The notes: generated from the letters alone by a model not told the origin. Shown: positions 1 to 5,988, counted from the first letter of the stretch. The stretch is 8,475 nt of DNA from Candidatus Shapirobacteria bacterium CG06_land_8_20_14_3_00_40_12 (GCA_002780135.1 PEWA01000014.1:3346-11820); one strand, 5' to 3'. Made by a program: numbers and translations.

Positions 1-887
1 GGATTTTTGGTGGAAATTGTGGCGAGTATGTTATTGCTTTTGTAAAAGCGATTAAAAAACCGGTAATAATTACCTGTCATACTATTCCCGAAGATCCGGG
101 AAGTACTTATGGGAATGTATTAAGAAAATTATGTCTACTGGTTTCGGGAGTGGTCGTAATGATGGAACAGAGTGAAAAAAAGTTAGTTGCCGATTATGGG
201 GTAGAAAGGAAAAAAATTGTGGTTATTCCTCACGGAACACCGGATTTACCATTTACAACTACTGATCGTTTTAAAAAAAATAAAGGTTTGGGGGGTAGAT
301 TTGTTTTGGGTAATATTAACCTGGTGTCCGAAAATAAGGGGCTGGAGTATACGATTGAGGCGGTGGCCAAGGTAGCAGAGGTTATTCCGGAAGTGTTGTA
401 TCTGGCCATTGGCCAAACCCATCCGGGCATATTGGCAGATGTCGGTGAAAAATATCGGAATTTTCTAAAGCAAAGAGTGAAGGAATTGGGAATTCAGAAA
501 AATGTCAGATTTGTAAATGAATATGTGTCTCTGGAAAACTTGGTAGTTTGGCTTCAGACAATGGATGTATATATTACTCCCTATCTTGATCCCCAGCAGT
601 CATCTTCCGGAGCGTTGGCATATGCTCTAGGTGCCGGAAAATCATGTATATCGACACTTTATAGTTATGCCGAGGAAGTGTTGGCAAAAGGAAGGGGTGT
701 TTTGGTTCCTTTCAGAGACAGTCAAGCCATTGCTAAGGCAGTAATTGATTTATATGAAAATAAGAATAGAAAAATGTTGGCCCAGAAAAGAGTTTATGAA
801 TACGGACGACATATGACCTGGTCGGCAGTGGCTTTACAACATTTGGATATGTTTGAAATGGTTATAAAAAGAAATAAACTAAAGTGA
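1..887 (+). CDS. GT-B glycosyltransferase (GT4-like), 5' end outside window
   Basis: The frame is open from position 3, so 294 residues of the C-terminal part are visible and the true start lies upstream; ATG 150 is internal. Early residues FGGNCGEYVIAF and KPVIITCHTI look like the end of a GT-B N-terminal domain (acceptor side). The sugar-nucleotide-binding domain follows: the linker strand VVIPHGTPD, then NLVSENKGLEYTIEAV, then SSGALAYALGAGK and YSYAEEVLAKGRGVLVPF. The usual GT4 E-x7-E region is replaced by this SSGALAYALGAGK form, which from memory is typical of glycosyltransferases fused to or paired with six-hairpin glycosidase-like domains. The next gene is exactly such a domain and overlaps by four bases. 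Likely role: cytoplasmic transfer of a sugar, perhaps mannose-like, to a polysaccharide or lipid carrier. The family call is firm; the substrate is a guess. Confidence 0.88.
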   Translation, partial: IFGGNCGEYVIAFVKAIKKPVIITCHTIPEDPGSTYGNVLRKLCLLVSGVVVMMEQSEKKLVADYGVERKKIVVIPHGTPDLPFTTTDRFKKNKGLGGRFVLGNINLVSENKGLEYTIEAVAKVAEVIPEVLYLAIGQTHPGILADVGEKYRNFLKQRVKELGIQKNVRFVNEYVSLENLVVWLQTMDVYITPYLDPQQSSSGALAYALGAGKSCISTLYSYAEEVLAKGRGVLVPFRDSQAIAKAVIDLYENKNRKMLAQKRVYEYGRHMTWSAVALQHLDMFEMVIKRNKLK

Positions 888-1873
888 TTAAAACAGGCAG
901 CAGGAATCAACTGGACAAATTAGAACAACTAACCACTAACGGGGGAATTTATCAACACGGCAAGCTGGATAAACCTAATCCCGAATTTGGATACGCGCTT
1001 GAGGATCAAGCCCGGGCGCTGATAGTAACTGAAGCTTTCGGGGAAGAAAAATTAGCCAATATTTATTTTGAGTTTATTATTAACGCTTTGGACAATAACG
1101 GGAAGATATATCAGTATTTTTATGATTCAGACGACAGTATCGTACCGGATAGGTCGAAAGAATGTTCCGAAGACGGATTGGGAATGGTGACTTGGGCTTT
1201 GATGACCACCAAAAAAGAAGGGCAAAAAAAAGATAAGATATTAAAGATTATTTTAAATCAGGCCGAAGGTTGGAATTATTTGAGACCAATGGTCTATTTA
1301 GTCTTAGGTTTGGTTAATGGGAATAGAAGTGATTTGGAAGACAGTTTAACCAAGAAAATTTTGGATGCTTATAAAGAGGACGGGGATTGGCGGTGGTCTG
1401 AAGATAAGCTAACTTACGGCAATGCCCTGATACCTTGGGCCCTGTGGAAGAGAGGCAGAATCAGGCAGGATAGAATAAGTTTAGAGATTGCCCCAAAGGC
1501 AACAGACTTTTTGTTGAAAATGAATCTAAAAGATAACGTGCCGATGCCGGTGGCCAATTTTGGGCTTAATAAAGACGATCGGGAAAGAATTTATTTCGAT
1601 CAACAACCAATTGAGGTGGCTTATATGGTTTGTTGCTTGGAGCAGGCTTATTTGACAACTAATGATAGATATTATTGGGATCAAGCTAGTAATTGGTGGA
1701 AATGGTTTTGGGGAAATAATATCAATCAGGCCAAATTAATTGATAATAATTTTGCCTGTTATGACGGTTTAACCGCTAATGATGACAAGGTAAATCTGAA
1801 CCAAGGGGCAGAATCGAACATCTGTTTTTTAATGGCTTATCAAGCGGTTAAGAGATTAAATTTGGTTGATTAA
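884..1873 (+). CDS. Six-hairpin glycosidase-like protein paired with the upstream glycosyltransferase
   Basis: A 329-aa protein starting at GTG 884; the GTGA overlap with the upstream stop implies translational coupling, and no strong Shine-Dalgarno site is seen. Motifs in order: FGYALEDQARAL (35-46), SEDGLG (95-100), WRWSED (169-174), YGNALIPWAL (178-187), FDQQPIE (238-244), CYDGL (292-296), NLNQGAES (304-311). The repeated aromatic helices fit an (alpha/alpha)6 toroid. From memory, the same motif set forms the C-terminal half of longer bacterial glycosyltransferases, so this looks like the separated second half of that protein. There is no signal peptide, so it probably acts in the cytoplasm on the same glycan. 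Catalytic acids are not established; Asp and Glu in the FDQQPIE and SED motifs are candidates. Its last 18 bp overlap the convergent glycosyltransferase gene. Confidence 0.75.
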   Translation: MIKTGSRNQLDKLEQLTTNGGIYQHGKLDKPNPEFGYALEDQARALIVTEAFGEEKLANIYFEFIINALDNNGKIYQYFYDSDDSIVPDRSKECSEDGLGMVTWALMTTKKEGQKKDKILKIILNQAEGWNYLRPMVYLVLGLVNGNRSDLEDSLTKKILDAYKEDGDWRWSEDKLTYGNALIPWALWKRGRIRQDRISLEIAPKATDFLLKMNLKDNVPMPVANFGLNKDDRERIYFDQQPIEVAYMVCCLEQAYLTTNDRYYWDQASNWWKWFWGNNINQAKLIDNNFACYDGLTANDDKVNLNQGAESNICFLMAYQAVKRLNLVD

Positions 1874-2938
1874 GTCAACTAATTTCCGGGCAATTGTTTG
1901 AGGATTAAATTTTTTCTTGGCAAATAATCTACCGTTTTTACCCATTTTTTCCCTCAAATCTTTATCCCTGATTAATTTGTCTAAATATTTAGTTAAATCA
2001 TCGACATTTGCCTTCAAAAGTCCTTCTTCTGTCACTGGACCGGCTAAAAATGCGGTTTTGCCGTCATCGACCACATCGATAATTGATAGTGCCTTAACCG
2101 ACACTACCGGCTTACCGCAGAGCTCGGCCTGAACCAGTGGTAGCCCAAAACCCTCGCCTCTCGATGGGGCAACATAGATATCGCAGATATTAATCAAATT
2201 TCGGACAAATTCCTGGGAAAAATCCGTCACCATATATCTAACCCGATCTTCCAATCCAAGGTTTTTAATTAACTGAAATTCTTCCTGACCTCTCTTAAAC
2301 GTATGTTCCTGTGGCCAGGCTTTCAAAAGGTAAAACCATTTTAAATCCCGATTTAATTTTGCCAGAGCTTTTAATACTTCCTGGGCGCCTTTGCTGGTGA
2401 CATCTCCACCCATGGTCAAAATAATTGGCACACCTTCCTTCTTGGCCTTAATCAGATCATACTTTTCCTGAATTCTAAAACTTGATTCAACTGACAGCAT
2501 TTTTAGAAAATCCTTTTCTTGGGCTGGAGTAATTGGCTGCCAAAAGTCGGAGTCAACTGCTGCTGATAATACTTTCAATTTTTCTGGTTCTATCCCATCG
2601 CGGACAAACACACTTTGACAATAGTTACTGGTAGTCGCAATTACTGCCAATTGGTTGTAACCATCAATAAAGTTCTCGACAATGTCATCAGATACTATCC
2701 AAGGTAGGACTTTTACACCTAAAGATTTAGGTTGTTCCACAAACTCCCGATACTTATGCCAAGAACCAACTCCGACAACAACATCCGGTTGATACTTTTT
2801 GTAAACCTCACCTGATTTTTCGACTTCTGAAATCAGCACTATTTTATAATCCTCCCCAATCTGTTTTAACCCTAAAGCCAGTGTTTCTGCTTGATTATAA
2901 AAACTAATCCAGTCTTGAACTACGAGTAATATTTTCAT
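1856..2938 (-). CDS. GT4 family glycosyltransferase
   Basis: About 360 aa when started at ATG 2938 (MKILLVVQDW), which gives the usual GT-B first beta strand. An in-frame ATG at 2962 would add eight atypical residues, but a perfect TATAAT (2954-2959) overlaps that stretch, so the transcript probably begins after it. The N-terminal domain shows VVVGVGSWHKYREF and ATTSNYCQSVF; the linker strand is KVLSAAVDSDFW. The C-terminal domain has ILTMGGDVTSKGAQEVLKAL, then DIYVAPSRGEGFGLPLVQAE, the nucleotide-sugar site. The first Glu of the E-x7-E motif is present (residue 262 from this start), but the second position is Gln (270), followed by Ala-Glu. It likely works in the same glycan pathway as the two facing genes. 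Donor and acceptor cannot be told from sequence. Confidence 0.87.
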   Translation of the reverse strand: MKILLVVQDWISFYNQAETLALGLKQIGEDYKIVLISEVEKSGEVYKKYQPDVVVGVGSWHKYREFVEQPKSLGVKVLPWIVSDDIVENFIDGYNQLAVIATTSNYCQSVFVRDGIEPEKLKVLSAAVDSDFWQPITPAQEKDFLKMLSVESSFRIQEKYDLIKAKKEGVPIILTMGGDVTSKGAQEVLKALAKLNRDLKWFYLLKAWPQEHTFKRGQEEFQLIKNLGLEDRVRYMVTDFSQEFVRNLINICDIYVAPSRGEGFGLPLVQAELCGKPVVSVKALSIIDVVDDGKTAFLAGPVTEEGLLKANVDDLTKYLDKLIRDKDLREKMGKNGRLFAKKKFNPQTIARKLVDLINQI

Positions 2939-2953
2939 TTTGAAATTGAATTG

Positions 2954-2959
2954 ATTATA
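2954..2959 (-). promoter_or_regulatory. -10 box for the minus-strand GT4 gene
   Basis: Perfect TATAAT on the minus strand, 15 nt before ATG 2938. A start site about 7 nt downstream leaves a leader of roughly 8 nt with no room for a Shine-Dalgarno site. The -35 position (CACAGT, 17 nt away) is poor. Confidence 0.45.
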
Positions 2960-2990
2960 CATAAATACGGGCTAAAACTGTGGTAAACAA

Positions 2991-3338
2991 TTACCTTCTT
3001 GACCACAATATCACTCCGTCTCGGACAATTGCCTTGGAATGTTCGTGCATCTGGCCGGTAATTCTTGATGGCCGGAGACTATCTTCATTAAGTATCCAAA
3101 CGTGGTACTCTCCAGATCCTTGTCCCATTTTCAATCCGGCATTTTCTAATTTCCTTAATACCGGCATTGCCTCCAGCACATCTCTTTCAACTTCTACACA
3201 AAGATCAATGTCTGATCTGTCTTCGTCGAATCTATCCGGAATCCTGAAATATGACCCATAGCCAATAACCCTTAAGCAACCGGGTATTACAGTCAACCTG
3301 AACGCATCTTTTCTTATGACATCGACAGTTTTTCTCAC
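2991..3338 (-). CDS. Minimal nucleotidyltransferase (pol-beta superfamily)
   Basis: A 115-aa protein starting at GTG 3338. The superfamily signature is clear: GYGSYFR (26-32), the Gly-Ser of which holds the nucleotide, and RSDIDLCVEV (41-50), where Asp43 and Asp45 are the expected metal ligands. A third acidic residue is uncertain; the strand EYHVWIL is the likely region. The protein ends in DGVILW, similar to small stand-alone MNT-type proteins. No HEPN partner lies beside it, so the classical HEPN/MNT toxin-antitoxin arrangement is not supported here. It is 52 bp upstream of the GT4 start on the same strand, but each gene has its own -10 box. The target of nucleotide transfer is unknown. 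Confidence 0.8.
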   Translation of the reverse strand: MRKTVDVIRKDAFRLTVIPGCLRVIGYGSYFRIPDRFDEDRSDIDLCVEVERDVLEAMPVLRKLENAGLKMGQGSGEYHVWILNEDSLRPSRITGQMHEHSKAIVRDGVILWSRR

Positions 3339-3343
3339 GGCCT

Positions 3344-3349
3344 ATTATA
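3344..3349 (-). promoter_or_regulatory. -10 box directly before the nucleotidyltransferase start
   Basis: Perfect TATAAT ending 5 nt before GTG 3338. Transcription would begin at or next to the start codon, giving a leaderless mRNA. No convincing -35 is seen at 16-18 nt. Confidence 0.5.
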
Positions 3350-3363
3350 AATCAATAACCCCG

Positions 3364-3567
3364 TTATATCTTTAATTTATTGACAATTCCCCTGACGGCA
3401 ATGATTCCTGTTGCCACTGTCCAATAAAAAACCGACTGGTAATATTAACCCCGTTTTAAACATAAAGGGGTTTTCTTTGGTGGTGCTATTGAATAGTCCT
3501 TTACCCACCTTTTTAAATGTAATAGCCGCTTCAATCCACAAATTTTTATGGGGTAATAGTTATCCAT
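3364..3567 (-). pseudogene. Possible decayed small membrane protein gene
   Basis: No intact ORF, but protein-like sequence continues across frames. ATG 3567 (MDNYYPIKI) has an extended -10 six nt upstream. The reading then looks best one frame over (IEAAITFKKVGKGLFNSTT, then NPFMFKTGLILPVGF). It returns to the first frame for WTVATGIIAVRGIVNKLKI and a TAA at 3366-3364. The second shift coincides with a six-base A run (3426-3431): removing one base joins GLILPVGF to YWTVATGIIAV, a plausible membrane helix. The family is not recognised. It could instead be non-coding sequence, since two hairpins (3397-3415 and 3447-3472) lie inside it. Treat as tentative. Confidence 0.3.
3447..3478 (+). terminator. 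Possible plus-strand hairpin terminator
   Basis: AACCCC (3447-3452) pairs with GGGGTT (3467-3472), followed by TTTTCTTT. The loop is 14 nt and the stem only 6 bp. No plus-strand gene ends just upstream, so it may be an attenuator, the end of a small RNA, or chance inside the decayed gene. Confidence 0.3.
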
Positions 3568-3573
3568 TTAAAA

Positions 3574-3582
3574 ATACTAGCA
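3574..3582 (-). promoter_or_regulatory. Extended -10 before ATG 3567
   Basis: The minus strand reads TGCTAGTAT (TGn plus a four-of-six -10), ending 6 nt before ATG 3567. It matches the close -10-to-start geometry of the neighbouring genes and supports a former gene here. Confidence 0.3.
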
Positions 3583-3608
3583 TAATCGGTTTATCTTTTT
3601 AGGGGTGG

Positions 3609-3614
3609 TATATA
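3609..3614 (+). promoter_or_regulatory. Extended -10 before the cupin gene
   Basis: TGG then TATATA, ending 8 nt before ATG 3623. It decides the start: an in-frame GTG at 3605 would place the -10 inside the coding region. The predicted mRNA is leaderless or nearly so. Confidence 0.4.
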
Positions 3615-3622
3615 TAAAAGAT

Positions 3623-3932
3623 ATGACTCAATCTCAAGATATTGTTCAAGCAATACAATACCAAAACGGTTCGGTAGTGAGCAAGGAAATTGTAAGTAAA
3701 CCCATGGGGACAGTGACTCTTTTTGCCTTTGATAAAGGTCAGGGATTAAGCGAACATAGTGCTCCGTATAAAGCTTTTGCGACTGGTTATGGAGGGTAGG
3801 GCTGAAATAATGGTTTCAGGAGTAAAATATGAGGTTAAAACCGGGGAAATGTTACCGATGCCGGCAGGGGAACCTCATGCCTTAAAAGCGATTGAACCGT
3901 TTAAGATGATGCTGACAATGATTAAGTCTTAA
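3623..3932 (+). pseudogene. Cupin-domain protein, frameshifted
   Basis: A small single-domain cupin split into two frames. ATG 3623 reads 58 codons to TAG 3797-3799, covering the first half (VTLFAFDKGQGLSEHSAPYK) with the motif-1 His of EHS. The second half resumes at 3789 in another frame: MEGRAEIMVSGVKYEVKTGE, then MPAGEPHALKAIEPF, ending at TAA 3930-3932; this contains the motif-2 His in EPHAL. Removing one G of the GG at 3785-3786 restores ...KAFATVMEGRAEI..., a complete cupin of about 102 aa. Single-domain cupins of this size bind a metal in a beta-barrel, but the substrate is unknown. Either a recent inactivating insertion or a sequencing error. ATG 3789 could restart translation, but each half alone lacks a full barrel. 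Confidence 0.8.
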
Positions 3933-3945
3933 TTTAGAGATGATA

Positions 3946-4626
3946 TTAGTTGATTTGGAAGGAAGTAGGGCGGAGAGTGTTGGGGGTGGACAAAAAGGAA
4001 CGGGAACAGAGACGGGAAAAAATGGCTTTTTTCAGATCAGAAAAAGTTTTAATCGGGGCAGGACAGGATAAAAATTGAAATCCTAAGGCTGAAGCCCGAT
4101 GAGCATCACTGGTATAGATGCAGGGCAGGGGATGGAGTTCGTCGGGATTGGTAGTGCATTCCATGGCGTCAAGGCCGGAGTCGGTAAGTTCGGCGGAAGT
4201 ATATTGGAATTTTTTGAGGTAGGGGTGGGCGGCAATGGCCAAACCCCCCAGAGCATGGATGTCGGCAACTTGTTTAATCATTGGTTGGTAGGGATTAACT
4301 GGTTTAGTGATATTTAAGGCTAAAAGGTGAGTGCGGTTCCCAGTAACTTCTTCTCCGGGGATACAAAAAATTCTGGTCTCGAAAAGACATTTGTTGATGA
4401 CTTCGGGACAGATTTGGTGATCAGTGATAGCAATGAATTTAAAATTAAGTTTAAGAGCGGCAGTAATCATGGTTTCATAATCGTTGTCCCCGTCGGAACA
4501 GATGGTGTGGGTGTGAAGGTTGCCCAAAATTGAGGGTTGAAGAATCTGTTGACGGTTAAGGAAAACAGTGATGGCAACCAAAAGGAGGGCGGAAATTAAA
4601 ATATAGGGATAATATTTGGTAATCAC
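3946..4626 (-). CDS. Membrane-anchored PHP-domain metal-dependent phosphoesterase
   Basis: A 226-aa protein starting at GTG 4626; this start is required to include the N-terminal membrane segment (about residues 8-23, ILISALLLVAITVFL). The PHP domain follows with its metal-binding motifs: NLHTHTICSDGD (His38, His40, Asp45), AITDH (Asp69, His70), PGEEVTG (Glu92/93), His100, AAHPY (His134) and YTSDAH (Asp174, His176). All expected ligands are present, so it is likely an active hydrolase of a phosphate ester. With a single N-terminal anchor and few positive residues before it, the domain may face outside the membrane, although orientation is uncertain. It is divergent from an exported beta-rich protein and shares its promoter region. 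The 3' end is 13 bp from the end of the convergent cupin. Substrate unknown. Confidence 0.88.
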   Translation of the reverse strand: MITKYYPYILISALLLVAITVFLNRQQILQPSILGNLHTHTICSDGDNDYETMITAALKLNFKFIAITDHQICPEVINKCLFETRIFCIPGEEVTGNRTHLLALNITKPVNPYQPMIKQVADIHALGGLAIAAHPYLKKFQYTSAELTDSGLDAMECTTNPDELHPLPCIYTSDAHRASALGFQFLSCPAPIKTFSDLKKAIFSRLCSRSFLSTPNTLRPTSFQIN

Positions 4627-4632
4627 AAATCA

Positions 4633-4657
4633 GTATTAAGTATTACGTATTAAGTAT
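4633..4657. repeat. 11-bp direct repeat in the divergent promoter region
   Basis: GTATTAAGTAT occurs at 4633-4643 and again at 4647-4657, a 14-bp period with TACG between the copies. It lies between the PHP start and the divergent promoter pair, where a regulator could bind. Local duplication is the alternative. Confidence 0.6.
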
Positions 4658-4681
4658 AAAACCGAAATAAATAATTGTCGG
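4653..4681 (-). promoter_or_regulatory. Promoter for the PHP gene
   Basis: On the minus strand CCGACA (4676-4681), a 17-bp spacer, then TATACT (4653-4658). The expected start near 4646 leaves a leader of about 20 nt before GTG 4626. Its -35 overlaps the -35 of the plus-strand promoter. Confidence 0.4.
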
Positions 4682-4703
4682 ATTAAGAATTTAGTGGCAT
4701 AAT
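4675..4703 (+). promoter_or_regulatory. Promoter for the exported beta-rich protein
   Basis: TTGTCG (4675-4680), a 17-bp spacer, then CATAAT (4698-4703). The -10 ends 6 nt before ATG 4710, so the transcript should start at the start codon itself. Confidence 0.55.
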
Positions 4704-4709
4704 TTTGAT

Positions 4710-5315
4710 ATGAGAAGAATTGGTTGGATGGTATTGGTAGTCGATTTAATTTTATTAAATGTAGCGGTGGGGTGGTGGTTGTTTGGTAAACAAGGACCTA
4801 CAGAGGTGGCGGTCACAACCAAGGATGGTTGTTTAGTGGAATGTCAGGCAGTTATTGATCAAAAAATTGCGGCCATACCGACACCCAATTGTAATTGTGT
4901 TGTTCCCAGTCCGATTTTGATAAAGGGCAGTATTTCCAAGAAAAAATCAACGGTATATGTGCCGGTTAACGGTAGTGGCAGTGTGCTTTCGACTAAATGG
5001 ACGGATGTAGCGGGAACGGAATTTTATTTTAACCCCGATGACTATCCGGGATTAAAAGAAGCCTATTTTGAAGTTAATATGAAGTTATTGAACGGTAATG
5101 GGACGGCATTTAGCCGGCTGTTTGATGCCACAGCCGGAATTGAAGTGTGGGGAAGCGAGGTGACAACTTCAAGTCAGGCTTTCGTGTCAGTGGTGTCGGG
5201 AAAACTAACACTGCGAAGCGGTTATCATCTGTATAGGGTTCAGGTCAAGAGCCTAACGGCGGATACGACGGTGTTTAATTCGGGAAGAATCAAGTTAGTA
5301 GTAGTCGAGAATTAA
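4710..5315 (+). CDS. Single-pass exported beta-rich protein of unknown function
   Basis: A 201-aa protein. MRR is followed by a hydrophobic segment (about residues 6-25) with no clear cleavage site, so the protein is probably anchored with its C-terminal domain outside. Four cysteines lie just past the membrane (41, 45, 61, 63) and could form disulphides. After a KKKS linker, residues 80-201 alternate in short beta strands (TVYVPVNGSG, TEFYFNPDDYPGLKEAYF, AGIEVWGSEV, GYHLYRVQV, GRIKLVVVE), consistent with a beta-sandwich. I recall similar proteins among uncharacterised CPR sequences but cannot assign a family. The start is fixed by the promoter: a -10 ends 6 nt upstream and no Shine-Dalgarno site is present. 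The divergent PHP enzyme is also membrane-anchored, which hints at a shared surface role. Confidence 0.8.
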   Translation: MRRIGWMVLVVDLILLNVAVGWWLFGKQGPTEVAVTTKDGCLVECQAVIDQKIAAIPTPNCNCVVPSPILIKGSISKKKSTVYVPVNGSGSVLSTKWTDVAGTEFYFNPDDYPGLKEAYFEVNMKLLNGNGTAFSRLFDATAGIEVWGSEVTTSSQAFVSVVSGKLTLRSGYHLYRVQVKSLTADTTVFNSGRIKLVVVEN

Positions 5316-5349
5316 AAAATCGTTGGTTTTAGGGGCTGTGGTGGGGTTA

Positions 5350-5538
5350 TTAGAAAGTGAAAAGTTTGTCGACTTTTGTTTTAAGAGTTTTGGCCACATC
5401 ATGGGCTAATTTCAATGACGGCATATATTTGCCTTTTTCAAGATAAATGATGGTTTCCCGTCGAACACCGACTGATTCGGCTAATTTTGATTGAGTTAGA
5501 TTTCTAATGGAGCGGTATTCCCGGATTTTGGTTTTCAT
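5350..5538 (-). CDS. Small XRE-family transcriptional regulator
   Basis: A 62-aa Cro/C1-type helix-turn-helix protein from ATG 5538. The DNA-binding core spans about residues 12-42: LTQSKLAESVGVRRETIIYLEKG, with the recognition helix near VRRETIIYLE. The C-terminal helices (SLKLAHDVAKTLKTKVDKLF) complete the five-helix fold and leave almost no effector domain, so it likely works as a simple dimeric repressor. Its own promoter carries two inverted repeats with GTTAG/CTAAC half-sites, one across the -10/spacer and one just before the start codon, which points to negative autoregulation. No partner toxin or phage gene is adjacent. The 3' end faces the exported-protein gene across a 34-bp gap with no obvious terminator. 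The family is certain; targets beyond its own promoter are unknown. Confidence 0.92.
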   Translation of the reverse strand: MKTKIREYRSIRNLTQSKLAESVGVRRETIIYLEKGKYMPSLKLAHDVAKTLKTKVDKLFTF

Positions 5539-5540
5539 AG

Positions 5541-5558
5541 AGTTAGATAAATCTAACT
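5541..5558. promoter_or_regulatory. Operator-like palindrome, proximal to the XRE start
   Basis: AGTTAGATAAATCTAACT is a perfect inverted repeat with 8-bp arms and a 2-bp centre, 2 bp from the XRE start codon and downstream of the predicted transcription start. Half-sites GTTAG and CTAAC are 11 bp apart, one helical turn. Confidence 0.7.
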
Positions 5559-5563
5559 AGATA

Positions 5564-5592
5564 ATGTTAGCTATATCTAACAAAAGTGTCAA
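5564..5592 (-). promoter_or_regulatory. Promoter of the XRE gene
   Basis: On the minus strand a perfect TTGACA (5587-5592), a 17-bp spacer, then TAACAT (5564-5569, four of six). The spacer and part of the -10 are covered by an operator-like palindrome. Confidence 0.65.
5566..5581. promoter_or_regulatory. Operator-like palindrome within the XRE promoter
   Basis: GTTAGCTATATCTAAC has the same GTTAG/CTAAC half-sites, 11 bp apart, as the proximal site. Its centre is 24 bp from the other centre. Binding here would cover the -10 and most of the spacer and block polymerase. Confidence 0.65.
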
Positions 5593-5597
5593 GCACC

Positions 5598-5625
5598 AAA
5601 AACCCCCCACTAAAGCGAGGGGTTT
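5598..5625 (-). terminator. Intrinsic terminator of the RRM gene
   Basis: AAACCCC (5600-5606) pairs with GGGGTTT (5619-5625); on the minus strand the stem is followed by a run of five T. It lies just after the RRM stop and just before the XRE promoter, so it separates the two units. Confidence 0.75.
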
Positions 5626-5641
5626 AGAGATTCAAATAGAT

Positions 5642-5974
5642 TTAGTATCTGGATCCACCACCACCGAATCCGCTGCGAGATGGGCCGCGAGATTGGGAGT
5701 AGTTGTCCCGACGGGGGGGACGATCTTCGAGAGGGCGAGCTTCATTAACTTTGACGGTACGTCCGTCCAGTTCTTTACCATCCCACATGGCGATGGCGGC
5801 TGTTGCTTCCTCTTCGGTCGACATTTCCACAAAGCCGAAGCCTTTGGATTGACCGGAGAATTTGTCTTTAATAACGACTGCAGAAACGACTGTTCCTGCC
5901 TGAGCGAAAGACGCACTCAGAGTGTCATCGGTAGTTTGATAGGACAAGCCGCCGACATAGAGCTTTTTGTTCAT
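5642..5974 (-). CDS. Single-RRM RNA-binding protein with Gly/Arg-rich tail
   Basis: A 110-aa protein with one RNA-recognition motif: RNP2 is LYVGGL (5-10) and RNP1 is KGFGFVEM (44-51), with the RNA-stacking aromatics Tyr6, Phe46 and Phe48 present. The domain ends near residue 82; the tail (PPRRDNYSQSRGPSRSGFGG) is rich in Arg, Ser and Gly and probably disordered. The layout matches the small cyanobacterial Rbp type, often cold- or stress-induced, and single-RRM proteins are also common in CPR genomes. It likely binds single-stranded RNA in the cytoplasm as a chaperone or stability factor. It is a single-gene unit with its own promoter and intrinsic terminator. No Shine-Dalgarno site is present. 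Confidence 0.93.
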   Translation of the reverse strand: MNKKLYVGGLSYQTTDDTLSASFAQAGTVVSAVVIKDKFSGQSKGFGFVEMSTEEEATAAIAMWDGKELDGRTVKVNEARPLEDRPPRRDNYSQSRGPSRSGFGGGGSRY

Positions 5975-5988
5975 TTTTGGACAAAAAA

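Noticed and set aside
230..430. Minus-strand ORF inside the first glycosyltransferase
   Set aside because: Antisense shadow of a clearly coding frame; no family features.
2980..3261. Plus-strand ORF opposite the nucleotidyltransferase
   Set aside because: The minus strand has the GS and SDIDL motifs; this is its antisense frame.
2991..3338. HEPN/MNT toxin-antitoxin system
   Set aside because: Only the nucleotidyltransferase is present; no adjacent HEPN-like ORF.
3411..3602. Plus-strand 63-codon ORF
   Set aside because: Starts at a TTG with no promoter or Shine-Dalgarno site; composition fits the antisense of the possible decayed gene.
3779..3800. Programmed frameshift in the cupin
   Set aside because: No slippery heptamer or downstream stem is seen; a single-base insertion is simpler.
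4099..4533. Two plus-strand ORFs opposite the PHP gene
   Set aside because: Antisense of a gene with all PHP metal motifs.
5350..5974. XRE plus RRM as a two-gene toxin-antitoxin or phage module
   Set aside because: The RRM gene has its own promoter and terminator, and the XRE gene has a separate promoter; no toxin or phage gene is nearby.
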